A stretch of 64,000 nt of DNA from Spirochaetales bacterium (GTDB lineage: Bacteria > Spirochaetota > Spirochaetia > SZUA-6 > JAFGRV01), in the NCBI GenBank assembly GCA_016930085.1, contig JAFGHO010000029.1, positions 1-64,000 on the forward strand. Direction: 5' to 3'. Below, piece after piece: positions 35,207-44,185 of the stretch; the stretch's first letter is position 1, and each line of letters begins with the position of its first letter. Made by a program: the position numbers and the translations under genes. The notes beneath the pieces were generated by a model that was not told the origin of the DNA, did not search any database, and worked only from the letters and a program-made list of their open reading frames with translations.

Positions 35207-36933
35207 GCGATTTCCTCTTCGGAAAGCTGCGACAGTACGATCTCCCGGTAGACATTGCATGTTTCATACAATTCCCTGTGCCTTCCCATTCCGGCTATCC
35301 TGCCTTCGTCCAGGACAATAATCCTGTCCGAATCCATGATTGTAGCTACCCTTTGACCGACAATGAGAACCGTAGAGGATGTTATTTCCTTTTTAAGGGC
35401 GGCCCTCAGTTTCGCGTCTGTTTTAAAATCAAGTGCCGAAAAACTGTCATCGAAAATATATATCTCGGGCCGTTTTACAAGGGCGCGGGCGATTGCCAGC
35501 CGTTGTTTCTGGCCGCCGGAGAGATTGGTACCGCCCTGTGCAATGACCGATTCGAATCCGTCTTTCATTCCGCAAATAAACTCCGTCGCCTGCGCGATGT
35601 CGGCGGCTTTCCGTATTTCCTCCTCCGTTGCGTCCTTTTTGCCGTACCGGATATTTTCCGCTATTGTCCCGGAAAAAAGAACGCTCGTTTGCGGAACAAG
35701 CCCGATTTTTGCCCGTAAATAATCCTGTGACATGTCGCGTATATCCGTACCGTCGATGAGAATGCATCCGGTATTCACATCATAGAAACGGGGAACAAGA
35801 TTTATCAGTGTCGATTTACCGGAACCGGTGCTTCCGATAATTGCGGTGACTTCACCGGATGATGCGGAGAATGTAATGCCTTTGACTGCCTGTTCCAGAG
35901 CGCCTTCATATGTAAAACCGACATCACGAAACTCGATACATCCCCTTTTATCACTTGCGGTCGTTGTCTTTTTTTCCGGATCTTTAATTTCCGGCTTCAT
36001 GTCCAGTACCTCATTGATTCTTTCCGCGGATGCCTGGGCGCGGGGAATCATGATGAACATAAGCGAAGCCATAAGGAGTGAAAAAAGAATCTGTAATGCA
36101 TATTGCAGAAAAGCCATCATATTTCCTATATTGGAGGTTCCCCTGTCGATCCGGATGCTGCCGAACCATATTATACCGATCGTGGTAAAATTCATAACGA
36201 GCATCATAATCGGCATCATCGCAGCCATCAACCTGTTCACCGTTATGGAGACCTTTGTAAGATCGAGATTCGCTTCGTTAAAGCGTCTTCTCTCATCCTC
36301 ATCCCGGTTAAAAGCCCGTATAACCCTTATACCGGTAAGGCTTTCCCGGAGGACGAGATTTATTTTGTCGATTTTTTTCTGAATCGATTGAAACAGGGGA
36401 AATCCTTTTATGGCCACAACAATAATGGTCGCGGCGAGAACCGGGATGACAACAGCGATAACCCATGACAATCCACTGTCTTTCGATACAGCCATGATGA
36501 TCCCGCCGATGCACATGATCGGCGCCCTTATCATCATCTGCAGCATGATCATGACCACCATCTGGATCTGGGTAACATCGTTCGTGTTCCTTGTGATGAG
36601 GGAAGGAGTCCCTATTTTATCAAACTCCTTGAGAGAGAAGCCCGAAACATGGGTAAAAATCCTGCCGCGTAAAATCTCGCCCAACCCCATGGCGGAATGA
36701 GAAGCCAGATACGCAGCCAACATCGCACAAAAAGAACCGACCAGGGTGACAAGCAGCATTAATCCGCCGGTTCGTATTATAAAATCGGTATCGCCTTTCG
36801 TAATACCCGTATTGACGATATCCGACATAAGGTTCGGGAGGTACAATTCGGCCATGCATTGAAAAAAAATCAGGATAACAACCGCACAGACAGGGATGGT
36901 ATAAGGCTTCAGGAATTTCAACAATCGCAGCAT
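35203..36933 (-). CDS. ABC exporter half-transporter (first subunit)
   Basis: A 576-residue export-type ABC half-transporter. Six membrane helices occupy about 15-310. The nucleotide-binding domain has Walker A GSTGSGKSTLINLVPRF, signature GGTNLSGGQKQRLAIARAL, and Walker B IYIFDDSFSALDFKTD. The residue after the Walker B Asp is Asp instead of the catalytic Glu, and the H-loop reads VGQRVATI with Gln for His. Heterodimeric ABC exporters usually have one such degenerate site, so this subunit probably forms the non-catalytic site and the partner the active one. It starts 15 bases after tolC. Confidence 0.93.
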   Translation of the reverse strand: MLRLLKFLKPYTIPVCAVVILIFFQCMAELYLPNLMSDIVNTGITKGDTDFIIRTGGLMLLVTLVGSFCAMLAAYLASHSAMGLGEILRGRIFTHVSGFSLKEFDKIGTPSLITRNTNDVTQIQMVVMIMLQMMIRAPIMCIGGIIMAVSKDSGLSWVIAVVIPVLAATIIVVAIKGFPLFQSIQKKIDKINLVLRESLTGIRVIRAFNRDEDERRRFNEANLDLTKVSITVNRLMAAMMPIMMLVMNFTTIGIIWFGSIRIDRGTSNIGNMMAFLQYALQILFSLLMASLMFIMIPRAQASAERINEVLDMKPEIKDPEKKTTTASDKRGCIEFRDVGFTYEGALEQAVKGITFSASSGEVTAIIGSTGSGKSTLINLVPRFYDVNTGCILIDGTDIRDMSQDYLRAKIGLVPQTSVLFSGTIAENIRYGKKDATEEEIRKAADIAQATEFICGMKDGFESVIAQGGTNLSGGQKQRLAIARALVKRPEIYIFDDSFSALDFKTDAKLRAALKKEITSSTVLIVGQRVATIMDSDRIIVLDEGRIAGMGRHRELYETCNVYREIVLSQLSEEEIA

Positions 36934-36948
36934 AAATCCGGTCTCCCC

Positions 36949-38391
36949 TTACCGAATCTCGTCAAGGGCCAATGCCCGCGACAAATCGGCATTCGCTATT
37001 TTTACATCGATCTCCCTGTTTATAATTGCGAACTCTGTCCGTAACAGATCGAGCTGCGCTGCAAGCAGATCCGGGCTTTTTACCACACCGATATCGAACT
37101 TCTGTTGAACGACACGGAGGTTTTCTTCCGCCTGCCCGATCATGCCCTTTGTCAGGCCGAGATCTTTACGGGTTCGAACGAGATTCAATAGACAGGTTCG
37201 AACATCAAGGATAACTATATTCCGCTGTTTTTCGGCATCCGCACGGGCTTTCCCGATCGCCTGTTTCTGTGAAACGCTTTCATTGATTGTCGCCGCCAAC
37301 CCGCCGAGATCATAACCAATATTTACACCGACGGTCCATGTTCCGGTAAATGCATCTTTTTGAGGAAAAACCCTCTGGTTCGGGTTCGCCAGCGTATAAT
37401 TTCCGTTAAGCGCAAGCGCCGGATACAACGGGGCCTGTGCGAGTTTTGTGCCGTGCTCCGCTGTTTTTACTGCAATGGAGGAAAGGCGGGTTTCGGGACG
37501 CCGTTCGAGGGCTGTTTGAATCAGCCGCATCTCATCGAGGTTTTCATCGAAGCGGGTGCCGTTTTCTTCACCGGGTCGTGATGAGAGTATATAGGGCAAT
37601 CCGGATTCCGAAGGATCGGCGGCAACATGGCCGGTTTTTTCAATGTCACCGGTAAGCGACGCAAGCACCATGTAAGCGCGCATTTGCATCGAGAGTGCGT
37701 CTCCGAGATCGATTTCCGCCTGGTTATAGCGCATTGCGGCCGTTAGCTGGTCGGCACGCGTCGCAGAGCCTTGAGCGGCCAGCTTGTCGACGAGCTCGCG
37801 GTTCGTCCGTACAAGCTCGAGGTTTTTTTTCAATGTCTCGACATTATTGGAAGCGCGAACCGCTTCCCAATATGCACGGCGGACTTCAAAAATCAAGGAC
37901 AATTTTACCATCTCCAGAGTGACCAATTTACCATCGGCCTGAAGCGACGCAATCGCCGCGGCTTCCCGTATTCGGAAACCCGAAAAAACGGGATACTGAA
38001 GATTGACATCGAACGAATACATATTTATCAATGACGGCGGATAGTCGAAGGAAACGGTACCGGGGCCGAAAGGATTGTCGATCTCCATGGAAGCCGGAGG
38101 CAACTCGCTTAATCGCTGATAACCGGCAGAAACGGAAAGGGAAGGAAACCGGCGCCATTGCGCCGCTTCCGCTTTCGCCGATGCCGACAGCCACTCACAG
38201 TGCGCGCTTTCGATACCCGGATTTGTTTCCATCGCCGCCTTGACTGCATCTTCCACTGAAAAAACAGGCGCCTCGGACCAAAGCGGCAGCGTAAAGCAAA
38301 GCGTAAGGAGAACTATATTGGCCGGGAAGAAATATTTTCTCACGTTCATTCTCGTTACAGACCATCTGAGATGGATTTCTGCTATCGTCAT
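36949..38391 (-). CDS. TolC-family outer membrane efflux protein
   Basis: A 480-residue outer-membrane channel. An unusual N-terminal extension of about 14 residues precedes a signal peptide (NVRKYFFPANIVLLTLCFTL, cleavage after WSEA). The mature part shows two OEP repeats with long amphipathic helices, for example FSVEDAVKAAMETNPGIESA and the second-half NIGYDLGGLAATINESVSQ. ATG 38391 follows AAGGAG with a 5-base gap; the later ATG at 38349, which gives a standard signal peptide, has no good ribosome site, so either may be used. A TolC channel next to ABC exporter and HlyD genes predicts a tripartite pump and a double-membrane cell. Confidence 0.9.
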   Translation of the reverse strand: MTIAEIHLRWSVTRMNVRKYFFPANIVLLTLCFTLPLWSEAPVFSVEDAVKAAMETNPGIESAHCEWLSASAKAEAAQWRRFPSLSVSAGYQRLSELPPASMEIDNPFGPGTVSFDYPPSLINMYSFDVNLQYPVFSGFRIREAAAIASLQADGKLVTLEMVKLSLIFEVRRAYWEAVRASNNVETLKKNLELVRTNRELVDKLAAQGSATRADQLTAAMRYNQAEIDLGDALSMQMRAYMVLASLTGDIEKTGHVAADPSESGLPYILSSRPGEENGTRFDENLDEMRLIQTALERRPETRLSSIAVKTAEHGTKLAQAPLYPALALNGNYTLANPNQRVFPQKDAFTGTWTVGVNIGYDLGGLAATINESVSQKQAIGKARADAEKQRNIVILDVRTCLLNLVRTRKDLGLTKGMIGQAEENLRVVQQKFDIGVVKSPDLLAAQLDLLRTEFAIINREIDVKIANADLSRALALDEIR

Positions 38392-38415
38392 ATCCACTCC
38401 TTGTTGTATAAATAA

Positions 38416-38850
38416 TCATTTTTTTTCTTCACGCTCCAGACACTCCAGAACATATTGTAACTCGATTATCAATCGCTCCTGTCTTTCGGGCGGCAAGGAC
38501 AGAAATATCCCTCTTAATGATTCCGTGACGGCGGCAATCCTTTCCCGCACTAATTTTACGGTAGCCTCAGTAACGGTTAAAATAACACCCCTGCGGTCAT
38601 TCGGGTCCATGCCGCGTTCGATAAACCCCTGTATCACCAGCCGGTCAAGCATCCCGGTAAGGGTACTGGGCGGTATACCGAATTCCCGGGCGAGATCGGT
38701 TACCCTGCACTTTTTCCTATGGTACAGCTTGTGGAGAACAAGTATTTCCGCGAACGACAATGGACCTTCCTTCTTAAGCGGAGACAATCGTTTCAACAAC
38801 CTCTTCCTTATGTTATTCAATAACTCGATTAATAGAATCTCGTTTCCCAT
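38416..38850 (-). CDS. MarR-family transcriptional regulator
   Basis: A 144-residue winged-helix dimer. Recognisable parts are the opening helices with LSPLKKEGPLSFAEILVLHK, the recognition helix region CRVTDLAREFGIPPSTLTGM, and the wing MDPNDRRGVILTVTE (DxRR motif). MarR proteins usually repress efflux operons and release DNA when a drug-like ligand binds. It is the first gene of the pump operon, 24 bases before tolC, with an 18-base dyad just past its promoter -10, which suggests autorepression of the whole operon. Confidence 0.93.
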   Translation of the reverse strand: MGNEILLIELLNNIRKRLLKRLSPLKKEGPLSFAEILVLHKLYHRKKCRVTDLAREFGIPPSTLTGMLDRLVIQGFIERGMDPNDRRGVILTVTEATVKLVRERIAAVTESLRGIFLSLPPERQERLIIELQYVLECLEREEKK

Positions 38851-38872
38851 ATCCTTTTATTTCCGTATCGAA

Positions 38873-38918
38873 TATTTCGTATCCGAAATAATATAGATAA
38901 AAAGCGTGTTAATGGCAA
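38873..38918 (-). promoter_or_regulatory. Promoter and candidate MarR operator of the efflux operon
   Basis: On the minus strand TTGCCA (38918-38913), 17 bases and TATATT (38895-38890) precede the marR ATG (38850). A palindrome TATTTCG-TATC-CGAAATA (38873-38890) covers the transcription start region, where a bound repressor would block RNA polymerase. Confidence 0.65.
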
Positions 38919-38971
38919 TGATCAATGCCGATTTTCCGGTTTTTTCCGGCGAATTTCTTCGAGTATACCGG

Positions 38972-40327
38972 TTACTCCGTCAGGTTTCTCAGCCAGCGGC
39001 CGCTTTTAAAGCGGAGATAGCCGACAGTGAACTTGATCACCTCTTCCAGGCTTACCAGTCCGATAACGATATAAACGGGAAGCTTCAGCACAAAAGCCCC
39101 GATAAAGGCCATGGGGACCCCGTAAAGCCAGACCGCCCCCAGATCGAGGAACATGGCAAAGGTCGTGTCACCGCCGCTTCTGAGAATTCCCATGTTCAGG
39201 ACGATATTGCCCGCCTTCGGGAAAGTGAACAGGCCGAAAATGACGAGAATTACCGAGAGATAATAAACCGATGTGTCGGAAAGATTGTACATCATGACAA
39301 AGACCGGCCTGCCCAGGATAAAGACCGCTGCAAAGAAAGCGGCGACCAGAAATTCGAGAAAAAAGAAATTGTAGGCGTACGTGCGGGCGGTTTCGAATTC
39401 GCCCGCACCGAGCCGGTTTCCCAGCATGATACCGCTCGAGTTTCCGAAGGCGGAAAAAAGCATGTTGGAGACGCTTTCAAATGATTTACAGATATAAAAT
39501 GCGGCAAGGGCTTCGGTACTGACCTTGCCGTACACCATTGTATAGATATTGACACCGATGATCCAGAATCCGTTATGCAGGATTATCGGCCCTCCTATCC
39601 TGAAAAACCGTACGACAGACCGGAGGTCCCAATCGATAAGCTGCCTTAATGACGAGGCGGTCGGAAGCCGTTTCACATAGGTGACGACAAGCAAAAATCC
39701 CGCTTCGACGAATCTCGATATGACGGTGGCGATTGCGGCCCCTTGATACCCCAACCGGGGAAAACCGAAATTTCCGAAAATCAAAAGATAGTTGAGAAGG
39801 GTATTAAGTCCGAATCCCAATACACTGGAAAAAAGCGGTATTTTGACATTTTCAGTACTGCGAAGAACCTGGGAAAAGATTATGGCAACGCTGTTGATGA
39901 TAAACGATATTCCGAGTATCCGGATATACCCGGAACCGACCATTATCGCTCCCGGATCGTCCGAATAGAGGGAGATGATGAGGCGGGGGAAAAAAATTGA
40001 AAATAGAGAGAACACGATACCGATTAAAAGCGAAAGCGCCAGTCCGATTCCCTGAAAGCGGTGCAGACGGCCGATGTCCTTTGCCCCCCAGTACTGGGCG
40101 ATAAAAACCCCCACTCCCAACGCCGTTCCAAAGGTCAGAATAATACGTATGAAATTGATCTGGTTACCGATCCCCACGCCGGCGACAACCGTATCCCCGA
40201 GCTGGCCGACCATGATCACATCGATAAAACTCAGTAGCGACATCGCCACAGACTGAAGAAAAAGCGGGACAGCGAGCGATATGAGTTTTTTTACGAATAC
40301 CCGGTTCAAATCGATCTTTCCAACCAT
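38972..40327 (-). CDS. MATE-family multidrug exporter
   Basis: A 451-residue inner-membrane protein with about 12 hydrophobic segments in two similar halves. Family features are AVPLFLQSVAMSLLSFIDVI followed by GQLGDTVVAGVGIGNQI in the first half and SNMLFSAFGNSSGIMLGNRLGAGEFE in the second. MATE proteins swap drugs or metabolites against sodium or protons. ATG 40327 follows AAGGA at 8 bases; the frame could extend 12 codons upstream without a ribosome site. It lies 121 bases upstream of marR on the same strand, so it might belong to the same resistance cluster although marR has its own promoter. Confidence 0.93.
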   Translation of the reverse strand: MVGKIDLNRVFVKKLISLAVPLFLQSVAMSLLSFIDVIMVGQLGDTVVAGVGIGNQINFIRIILTFGTALGVGVFIAQYWGAKDIGRLHRFQGIGLALSLLIGIVFSLFSIFFPRLIISLYSDDPGAIMVGSGYIRILGISFIINSVAIIFSQVLRSTENVKIPLFSSVLGFGLNTLLNYLLIFGNFGFPRLGYQGAAIATVISRFVEAGFLLVVTYVKRLPTASSLRQLIDWDLRSVVRFFRIGGPIILHNGFWIIGVNIYTMVYGKVSTEALAAFYICKSFESVSNMLFSAFGNSSGIMLGNRLGAGEFETARTYAYNFFFLEFLVAAFFAAVFILGRPVFVMMYNLSDTSVYYLSVILVIFGLFTFPKAGNIVLNMGILRSGGDTTFAMFLDLGAVWLYGVPMAFIGAFVLKLPVYIVIGLVSLEEVIKFTVGYLRFKSGRWLRNLTE

Positions 40328-40505
40328 ATGTTTTTCCTTTTTCTCATGGCCGGTTCCGATCATTCACGGGCCATACGCGCGGCGAGTGATTGACGATGAC
40401 AATCACGATTGTGATCGGAGTGGTATTTTATTCAAATAATACCGCTGCGTCAAATAAAAAAACCAGGTCTCACGACGGCGATGTCGATGTATCCGTCTTT
40501 TACAC

Positions 40506-40535
40506 TTGACATATAACCCGATACCATGACATAAT
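40506..40535 (+). promoter_or_regulatory. tRNA-Ala(GGC) promoter
   Basis: TTGACA (40506-40511), 18 bases and CATAAT (40530-40535) precede the tRNA at 40553 by 17 bases, a suitable distance for a tRNA transcript. Confidence 0.6.
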
Positions 40536-40552
40536 ACCCGGAAACATATCAT

Positions 40553-40626
40553 GGGGGCGTAGCTCAGTTGGCTAGAGCGCGTGAATGGCATTCACGAGGT
40601 CGTGGGTTCAATTCCCGTCGCCTCCA
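40553..40626 (+). tRNA. tRNA-Ala (anticodon GGC)
   Basis: The cloverleaf is complete: acceptor GGGGGCG with CGCCTCC, D arm AGCTCAGTTGG, anticodon stem CGTGA/TCACG enclosing loop ATGGCAT (anticodon GGC), T loop GGTTCAATTCC. The discriminator is A and CCA is not encoded. Two T-stem pairs are G-U. With the TGC species near 91, the window supplies two alanine isoacceptors. Confidence 0.95.
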
Positions 40627-40652
40627 TATTCTTTTTAAACGATTGATGAAGC

Positions 40653-42269
40653 GTGACAGATAAATTTAAAGGCGAACTTGACCCGGCCATCGCGGAACTG
40701 ATTTCACAGGATGAAGGCAGGGGCGGATCCCCATCTTTGGACGACATCATCGGTACAAGGAACGCAGGGGATACCGGCGAGGCCGTCGGGATGCCTCCCG
40801 CACAATTTAAAAAAATCATTGAAACGGAAGAATCTCCCAAATCATTTTTCAGGGAAAAGGATTATTACAAAAAGGTGATTGCGGGGGAAGGCGACGCGGC
40901 TGCCCGCGTTCATGAGTTGCTTTCAAAATTCCTTAACGCCGGAGACCCGCAGGACAAATCGATGTTCCGGGGGCGGCTTATTTCAGCGTACTGGAATCTT
41001 GCCGCCGCAGTCGCTTCGAAGGTCACCGCCACTACCTCTCTGTACAAAAAATGCCTTCTCCGTTACGGCCTGCTTTCCCCCACCCTCCTTTCATCCGAAC
41101 AGCTTTCCATTATTAGCCGCATCATTCTGGAAAACAGAACAGATGAACCCGTTCATTACCTCGATGAATGGATGATAAAGATCGCGGCGGGCGAGGTCGG
41201 CATATCGGCAACCGATGAATTGAAACGGGTGAAAAAAGACGAAGGACAAAAAATGCTCGATAAAATCGATCAGGCAAAAGGCCAGCGTGATTCGGAAATT
41301 CTCCTGCTAAAAAACAAAATCGCGCAACGGGACGATTATGAAATACAGTTGATCGAGATGATAAAGGTCATCCGGAATCATGACAATGCCTTTGAGTTCG
41401 ACGGACTCGAGATCGAATACTCGCCCGAGCAGAAAAGGGCGCTGAGTTCCGTCTCCGATATTTTGAAAAAATTGGGCTTACTGGACCGTGAAATCGTCCG
41501 GTGCTGTCACATTCTCCGAAGCATCGATCAAAACATCGAAACCCTCGATAAAAAAACCGAAGGAATCTCCGGGACGGCTGCGGATACGCAGACGGTAATC
41601 TCGGAGTTTACCACCATACGGCAGATGAACAAGCTTTGCGTGGGAAGAAAAGGAAATCACTTCCCGATTCTTATCAAGCACTATTTCAGGCCCAATTTCC
41701 GTGAACTCGGGACCAGGGAGAATATCATAAACCAGATGGCGAGGGTCGAGGAACTCGATCCCGGTCTCTTTCTCAGGACCTATAAAAACCGGACGACACG
41801 GATCGTTCCCCACCTCATCATTCTCCCCAATTACGGCGAACGGGGAATATGCTGGGAACCCTTCGAACGGAAAAACAGGGCGACAGGCAGGGGAAGAATA
41901 GCTGTTCCGCTGTTCACGAAAAATCTCAGGCTCGCCGTTATTTCCGCGCTGGCCGATCTCAGGTGGCAGGTCGCCAAGGAAAAGGCGCTGCACTACTGGA
42001 TGGAGGAAGGAATCACGGGTCACTATTATCGGTGGTTTGAAAGCCGGAAACTCCGCGGCGATGTAAAGGAATACTTTATCAACGATTATATCCTCTGGAT
42101 TACAAAGGAATGCGAGGGAACCCAAAAACTCGACCGGGAAGTACGGGGAATATTCTGGCGGCTGATTCCATTCCCCCAGGAAATCAAGGACAAATTGCGG
42201 AACAGAGGATTCGTATACAACGACCTCTATAAAAAGGATATCAACATATCACGTTCCGACGGGTATTGA
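40653..42269 (+). CDS. Conserved hypothetical protein, 538 residues
   Basis: A soluble protein with no signal peptide or membrane helix that I cannot place in a family. Residues about 1-60 are acidic and probably disordered (QDEGRGGSPSLDDIIG). A helical middle includes a charged coiled-coil stretch at about 185-235. The C-terminal 210 residues are denser and aromatic (LIKHYFRPNFRELGTRENII, LRLAVISALADLRWQVAKEK, HYWMEEGITGHYYRWFE) and look like the conserved core. The start is GTG 40653 with only weak purines upstream, 26 bases after the tRNA. Composition and codon use match its neighbours, so it looks like an established chromosomal gene. Confidence 0.8.
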   Translation: MTDKFKGELDPAIAELISQDEGRGGSPSLDDIIGTRNAGDTGEAVGMPPAQFKKIIETEESPKSFFREKDYYKKVIAGEGDAAARVHELLSKFLNAGDPQDKSMFRGRLISAYWNLAAAVASKVTATTSLYKKCLLRYGLLSPTLLSSEQLSIISRIILENRTDEPVHYLDEWMIKIAAGEVGISATDELKRVKKDEGQKMLDKIDQAKGQRDSEILLLKNKIAQRDDYEIQLIEMIKVIRNHDNAFEFDGLEIEYSPEQKRALSSVSDILKKLGLLDREIVRCCHILRSIDQNIETLDKKTEGISGTAADTQTVISEFTTIRQMNKLCVGRKGNHFPILIKHYFRPNFRELGTRENIINQMARVEELDPGLFLRTYKNRTTRIVPHLIILPNYGERGICWEPFERKNRATGRGRIAVPLFTKNLRLAVISALADLRWQVAKEKALHYWMEEGITGHYYRWFESRKLRGDVKEYFINDYILWITKECEGTQKLDREVRGIFWRLIPFPQEIKDKLRNRGFVYNDLYKKDINISRSDGY

Positions 42270-42292
42270 GTGAAACGCTCCGTTTCGGGCTG

Positions 42293-42562
42293 CTATTTCT
42301 TTGGTTTTATAATCGGATGAAAGTACTTCTGCATATCGATTTTTGCGGATATATAATTCATGATTTTCGAATAGATAAAAAGCCCGCCGCCCATCGCAAA
42401 AAGGGGAAGAACCACCCAGAGTACGATAAGGATGTGTTCCATATTTTCACGCAAAATCAAAGCAAGCAGAATGTAAGGGATCAGAAAGAGGGCGATCATG
42501 ATAATGATATTCACTATCGTTGCAACGAAAATAAAAAGAATCGTATTGACAATTTTATTCAT
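42293..42562 (-). CDS. Small membrane protein downstream of lspA
   Basis: An 89-residue protein with two strong hydrophobic segments (about 5-33 and 43-65: IVNIIIMIALFLIPYILLAL and ILIVLWVVLPLFAMGGGLFI) and a basic C-terminus. Its ATG overlaps the lspA stop by 4 bases, so translation is coupled to that of the lipoprotein signal peptidase. The family is unknown to me; a link to lipoprotein processing is suggested only by the coupling. A GAAACG-CTC-CGTTTC hairpin at 42272-42286 lies between this gene and the converging 538-residue gene. Confidence 0.75.
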   Translation of the reverse strand: MNKIVNTILFIFVATIVNIIIMIALFLIPYILLALILRENMEHILIVLWVVLPLFAMGGGLFIYSKIMNYISAKIDMQKYFHPIIKPKK

Positions 42563-43131
42563 TTTTCATTCCTTTCTTTTTTTGCACGGATCTCTTCAAT
42601 AATCATCGAGACGACGAGGATACAGATACCCACGACAATGGTGGCATCGGCAAGGTTGTAGGTCGGCCATCGTTTTATATCGATGATCCCTTTTATCGTT
42701 ATATCGAAGAAATCCATATCGATAAAATCCACGACCCCCTCAGGCCGGATAATTCTGTCCATGATATTGCCGAGTCCGCCGCCAACGATGGCACAAAGCG
42801 TCCATCGCTGAAGGGGTTTGAGATCGTTGGAACGGAGAATAAAAATTACCAGAAACACGATTACCAGCAGGGGCAGCACGAAAAAAAGCACCTCTTTTAG
42901 CCCTCCCGGCAGGTTTCCACCGATACCGAACGCAATCGCCTTGTTCCGCACATGGGTTAACTTGAGAAAATCTCCCAGAATATTTATCGATGCGCGAAGG
43001 GGAAGGTTGATGACAATCAGCAGCTTCACGATCTGATCGATGAGGAGTATTCCCGCAGAAAGGCTGAACGGGACGACCCTTGTGATGAGGAAATCTTTTC
43101 CTGTTGTGTTCCGATTCGTTTCGTCGCTCAC
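42559..43131 (-). CDS. lspA: Lipoprotein signal peptidase (signal peptidase II)
   Basis: A 190-residue, four-helix inner-membrane aspartyl protease that removes signal peptides from prolipoproteins after lipid attachment. The two catalytic Asp motifs are visible: GGGLGNIMDRIIRPEGVVDF and TYNLADATIVVG. The early LTHVRNKAIAFGIGG is the family N-x-G-x-AFG region. GTG 43131 follows GAGGAGAG at a reasonable distance; the frame extends upstream but those 30 residues lack family character. It overlaps the small membrane protein gene by 4 bases. At least one lipoprotein candidate (the serine hydrolase at 52288) is in the window. Confidence 0.93.
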   Translation of the reverse strand: MSDETNRNTTGKDFLITRVVPFSLSAGILLIDQIVKLLIVINLPLRASINILGDFLKLTHVRNKAIAFGIGGNLPGGLKEVLFFVLPLLVIVFLVIFILRSNDLKPLQRWTLCAIVGGGLGNIMDRIIRPEGVVDFIDMDFFDITIKGIIDIKRWPTYNLADATIVVGICILVVSMIIEEIRAKKERNEK

Positions 43132-43277
43132 GAATGTTCTCTCCTCTATATTACATTGATAACGTGCCCATACGGCAAGCCCGGCACGAGAACCGGGACG
43201 CATTTCATAGAAAATAACCACATAAGCCCGGTAGTCAAATAGTATTCGATAATGCGGGGATATTCAAGACCTCCGGT

Positions 43278-44039
43278 TTACAAACCGGTGGGGATATCGA
43301 GGACAAGCGTTTCGAGATCCGTGTTTTTTTTCAGATACTCCGCGACCTGTTTGACACCCCACACTTCGGTAAGATAATGCCCCGCAAAGATGACGTTGAG
43401 TCCCGCTTCGAGGCACTCGTGATAGATCTCATGAGAAGCGTCACCGGTAATGAAGAGATCGAGTTCTTCCTCGATCGCCTGCAGTGCCGACTTCGGATCA
43501 CCGCCGGACACGATACCGACCGTCTCTATTTTTTCCGGTCCGAAAGGAAGGACAAACGGCCGGTTTTCCTTTTTACTCAAAAGAAGGTCCGTGATCTCAT
43601 CGATTGTTTTTCGTGTTTCGAATCGCCCCTTAAAACCGATTTTCACACCCTTGTACGACCCAAAGGGTTCCGGTGAAGCAAGGCCGAGTCGCTTTGCGAT
43701 TCCGATGTTGTTCCCGAGTTCGGGATGCATATCGAGGGGAAGATGGACCGCATAGAGACAAAGATCGCGGCCGGCGAGAAAAGCAAGACGTTTGTACAAA
43801 TTCCCGACGATCCGTTCTTGTTTGCTCCAGAGCAGTCCGTGATGGACAAAGATGAGGTCCGCGTCCTCCCGCGCGGCCTGTTCGAAACTTTGAAGCGATG
43901 CATCCACGGCGAACGCGACCTTTTGAATCTCCTTTTCCTTCCTTCCGACCTGTAATCCATTGAGAGAAGCGTCCGTTCCCCTGACAAGATCAATCTGAAG
44001 GAGTTCATGCATGACGGCATCGAATTCACCCGCTGTCAT
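43278..44039 (-). CDS. Nif3-like dinuclear metal-centre protein
   Basis: A 253-residue cytosolic protein of the YbgI/NIF3 family, which forms a hexameric toroid with two metals per subunit. Metal ligands are in ADLIFVHHGLLW (His-His), LYAVHLPLDMHPELGNN (His, Asp) and the late VIFAGHYLTEVWGVK (His, Glu). Some members are called GTP cyclohydrolase I type 2, but the physiological role is uncertain. It carries none of the inserted domain found in longer homologues. A TTGATC-16-TATAAT promoter ends 6 bases before the ATG, indicating a leaderless message. It is divergent from the acyl-CoA dehydrogenase operon. Confidence 0.92.
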   Translation of the reverse strand: MTAGEFDAVMHELLQIDLVRGTDASLNGLQVGRKEKEIQKVAFAVDASLQSFEQAAREDADLIFVHHGLLWSKQERIVGNLYKRLAFLAGRDLCLYAVHLPLDMHPELGNNIGIAKRLGLASPEPFGSYKGVKIGFKGRFETRKTIDEITDLLLSKKENRPFVLPFGPEKIETVGIVSGGDPKSALQAIEEELDLFITGDASHEIYHECLEAGLNVIFAGHYLTEVWGVKQVAEYLKKNTDLETLVLDIPTGL

Positions 44040-44045
44040 GCCATC

Positions 44046-44073
44046 ATTATAGCCTTTTCACCGCTTTGATCAA
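44046..44073 (-). promoter_or_regulatory. Promoter of the Nif3-like gene, leaderless arrangement
   Basis: On the minus strand TTGATC (44073-44068), 16 bases and a perfect TATAAT (44051-44046) are followed after 6 bases by the ATG (44039). Confidence 0.7.
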
Positions 44074-44087
44074 GTCTTTTTCACCCC

Positions 44088-44117
44088 TTGACAATGAAAG
44101 GAAACAACTACTAATAT
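44088..44117 (+). promoter_or_regulatory. Promoter of the acyl-CoA dehydrogenase-etf operon
   Basis: A perfect TTGACA (44088-44093), 18 bases and TAATAT (44112-44117). The start codon TTG 44186 lies about 60 bases further on, with GGAGG before it, giving a normal leader. It is back-to-back with the promoter of the Nif3-like gene. Confidence 0.7.
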
Positions 44118-44185
44118 ACATGACATCCTTGTACGTATCAAAAAGAAAAAAATCAGGGATAGATCTTTTTTATGGAGGACCTACG

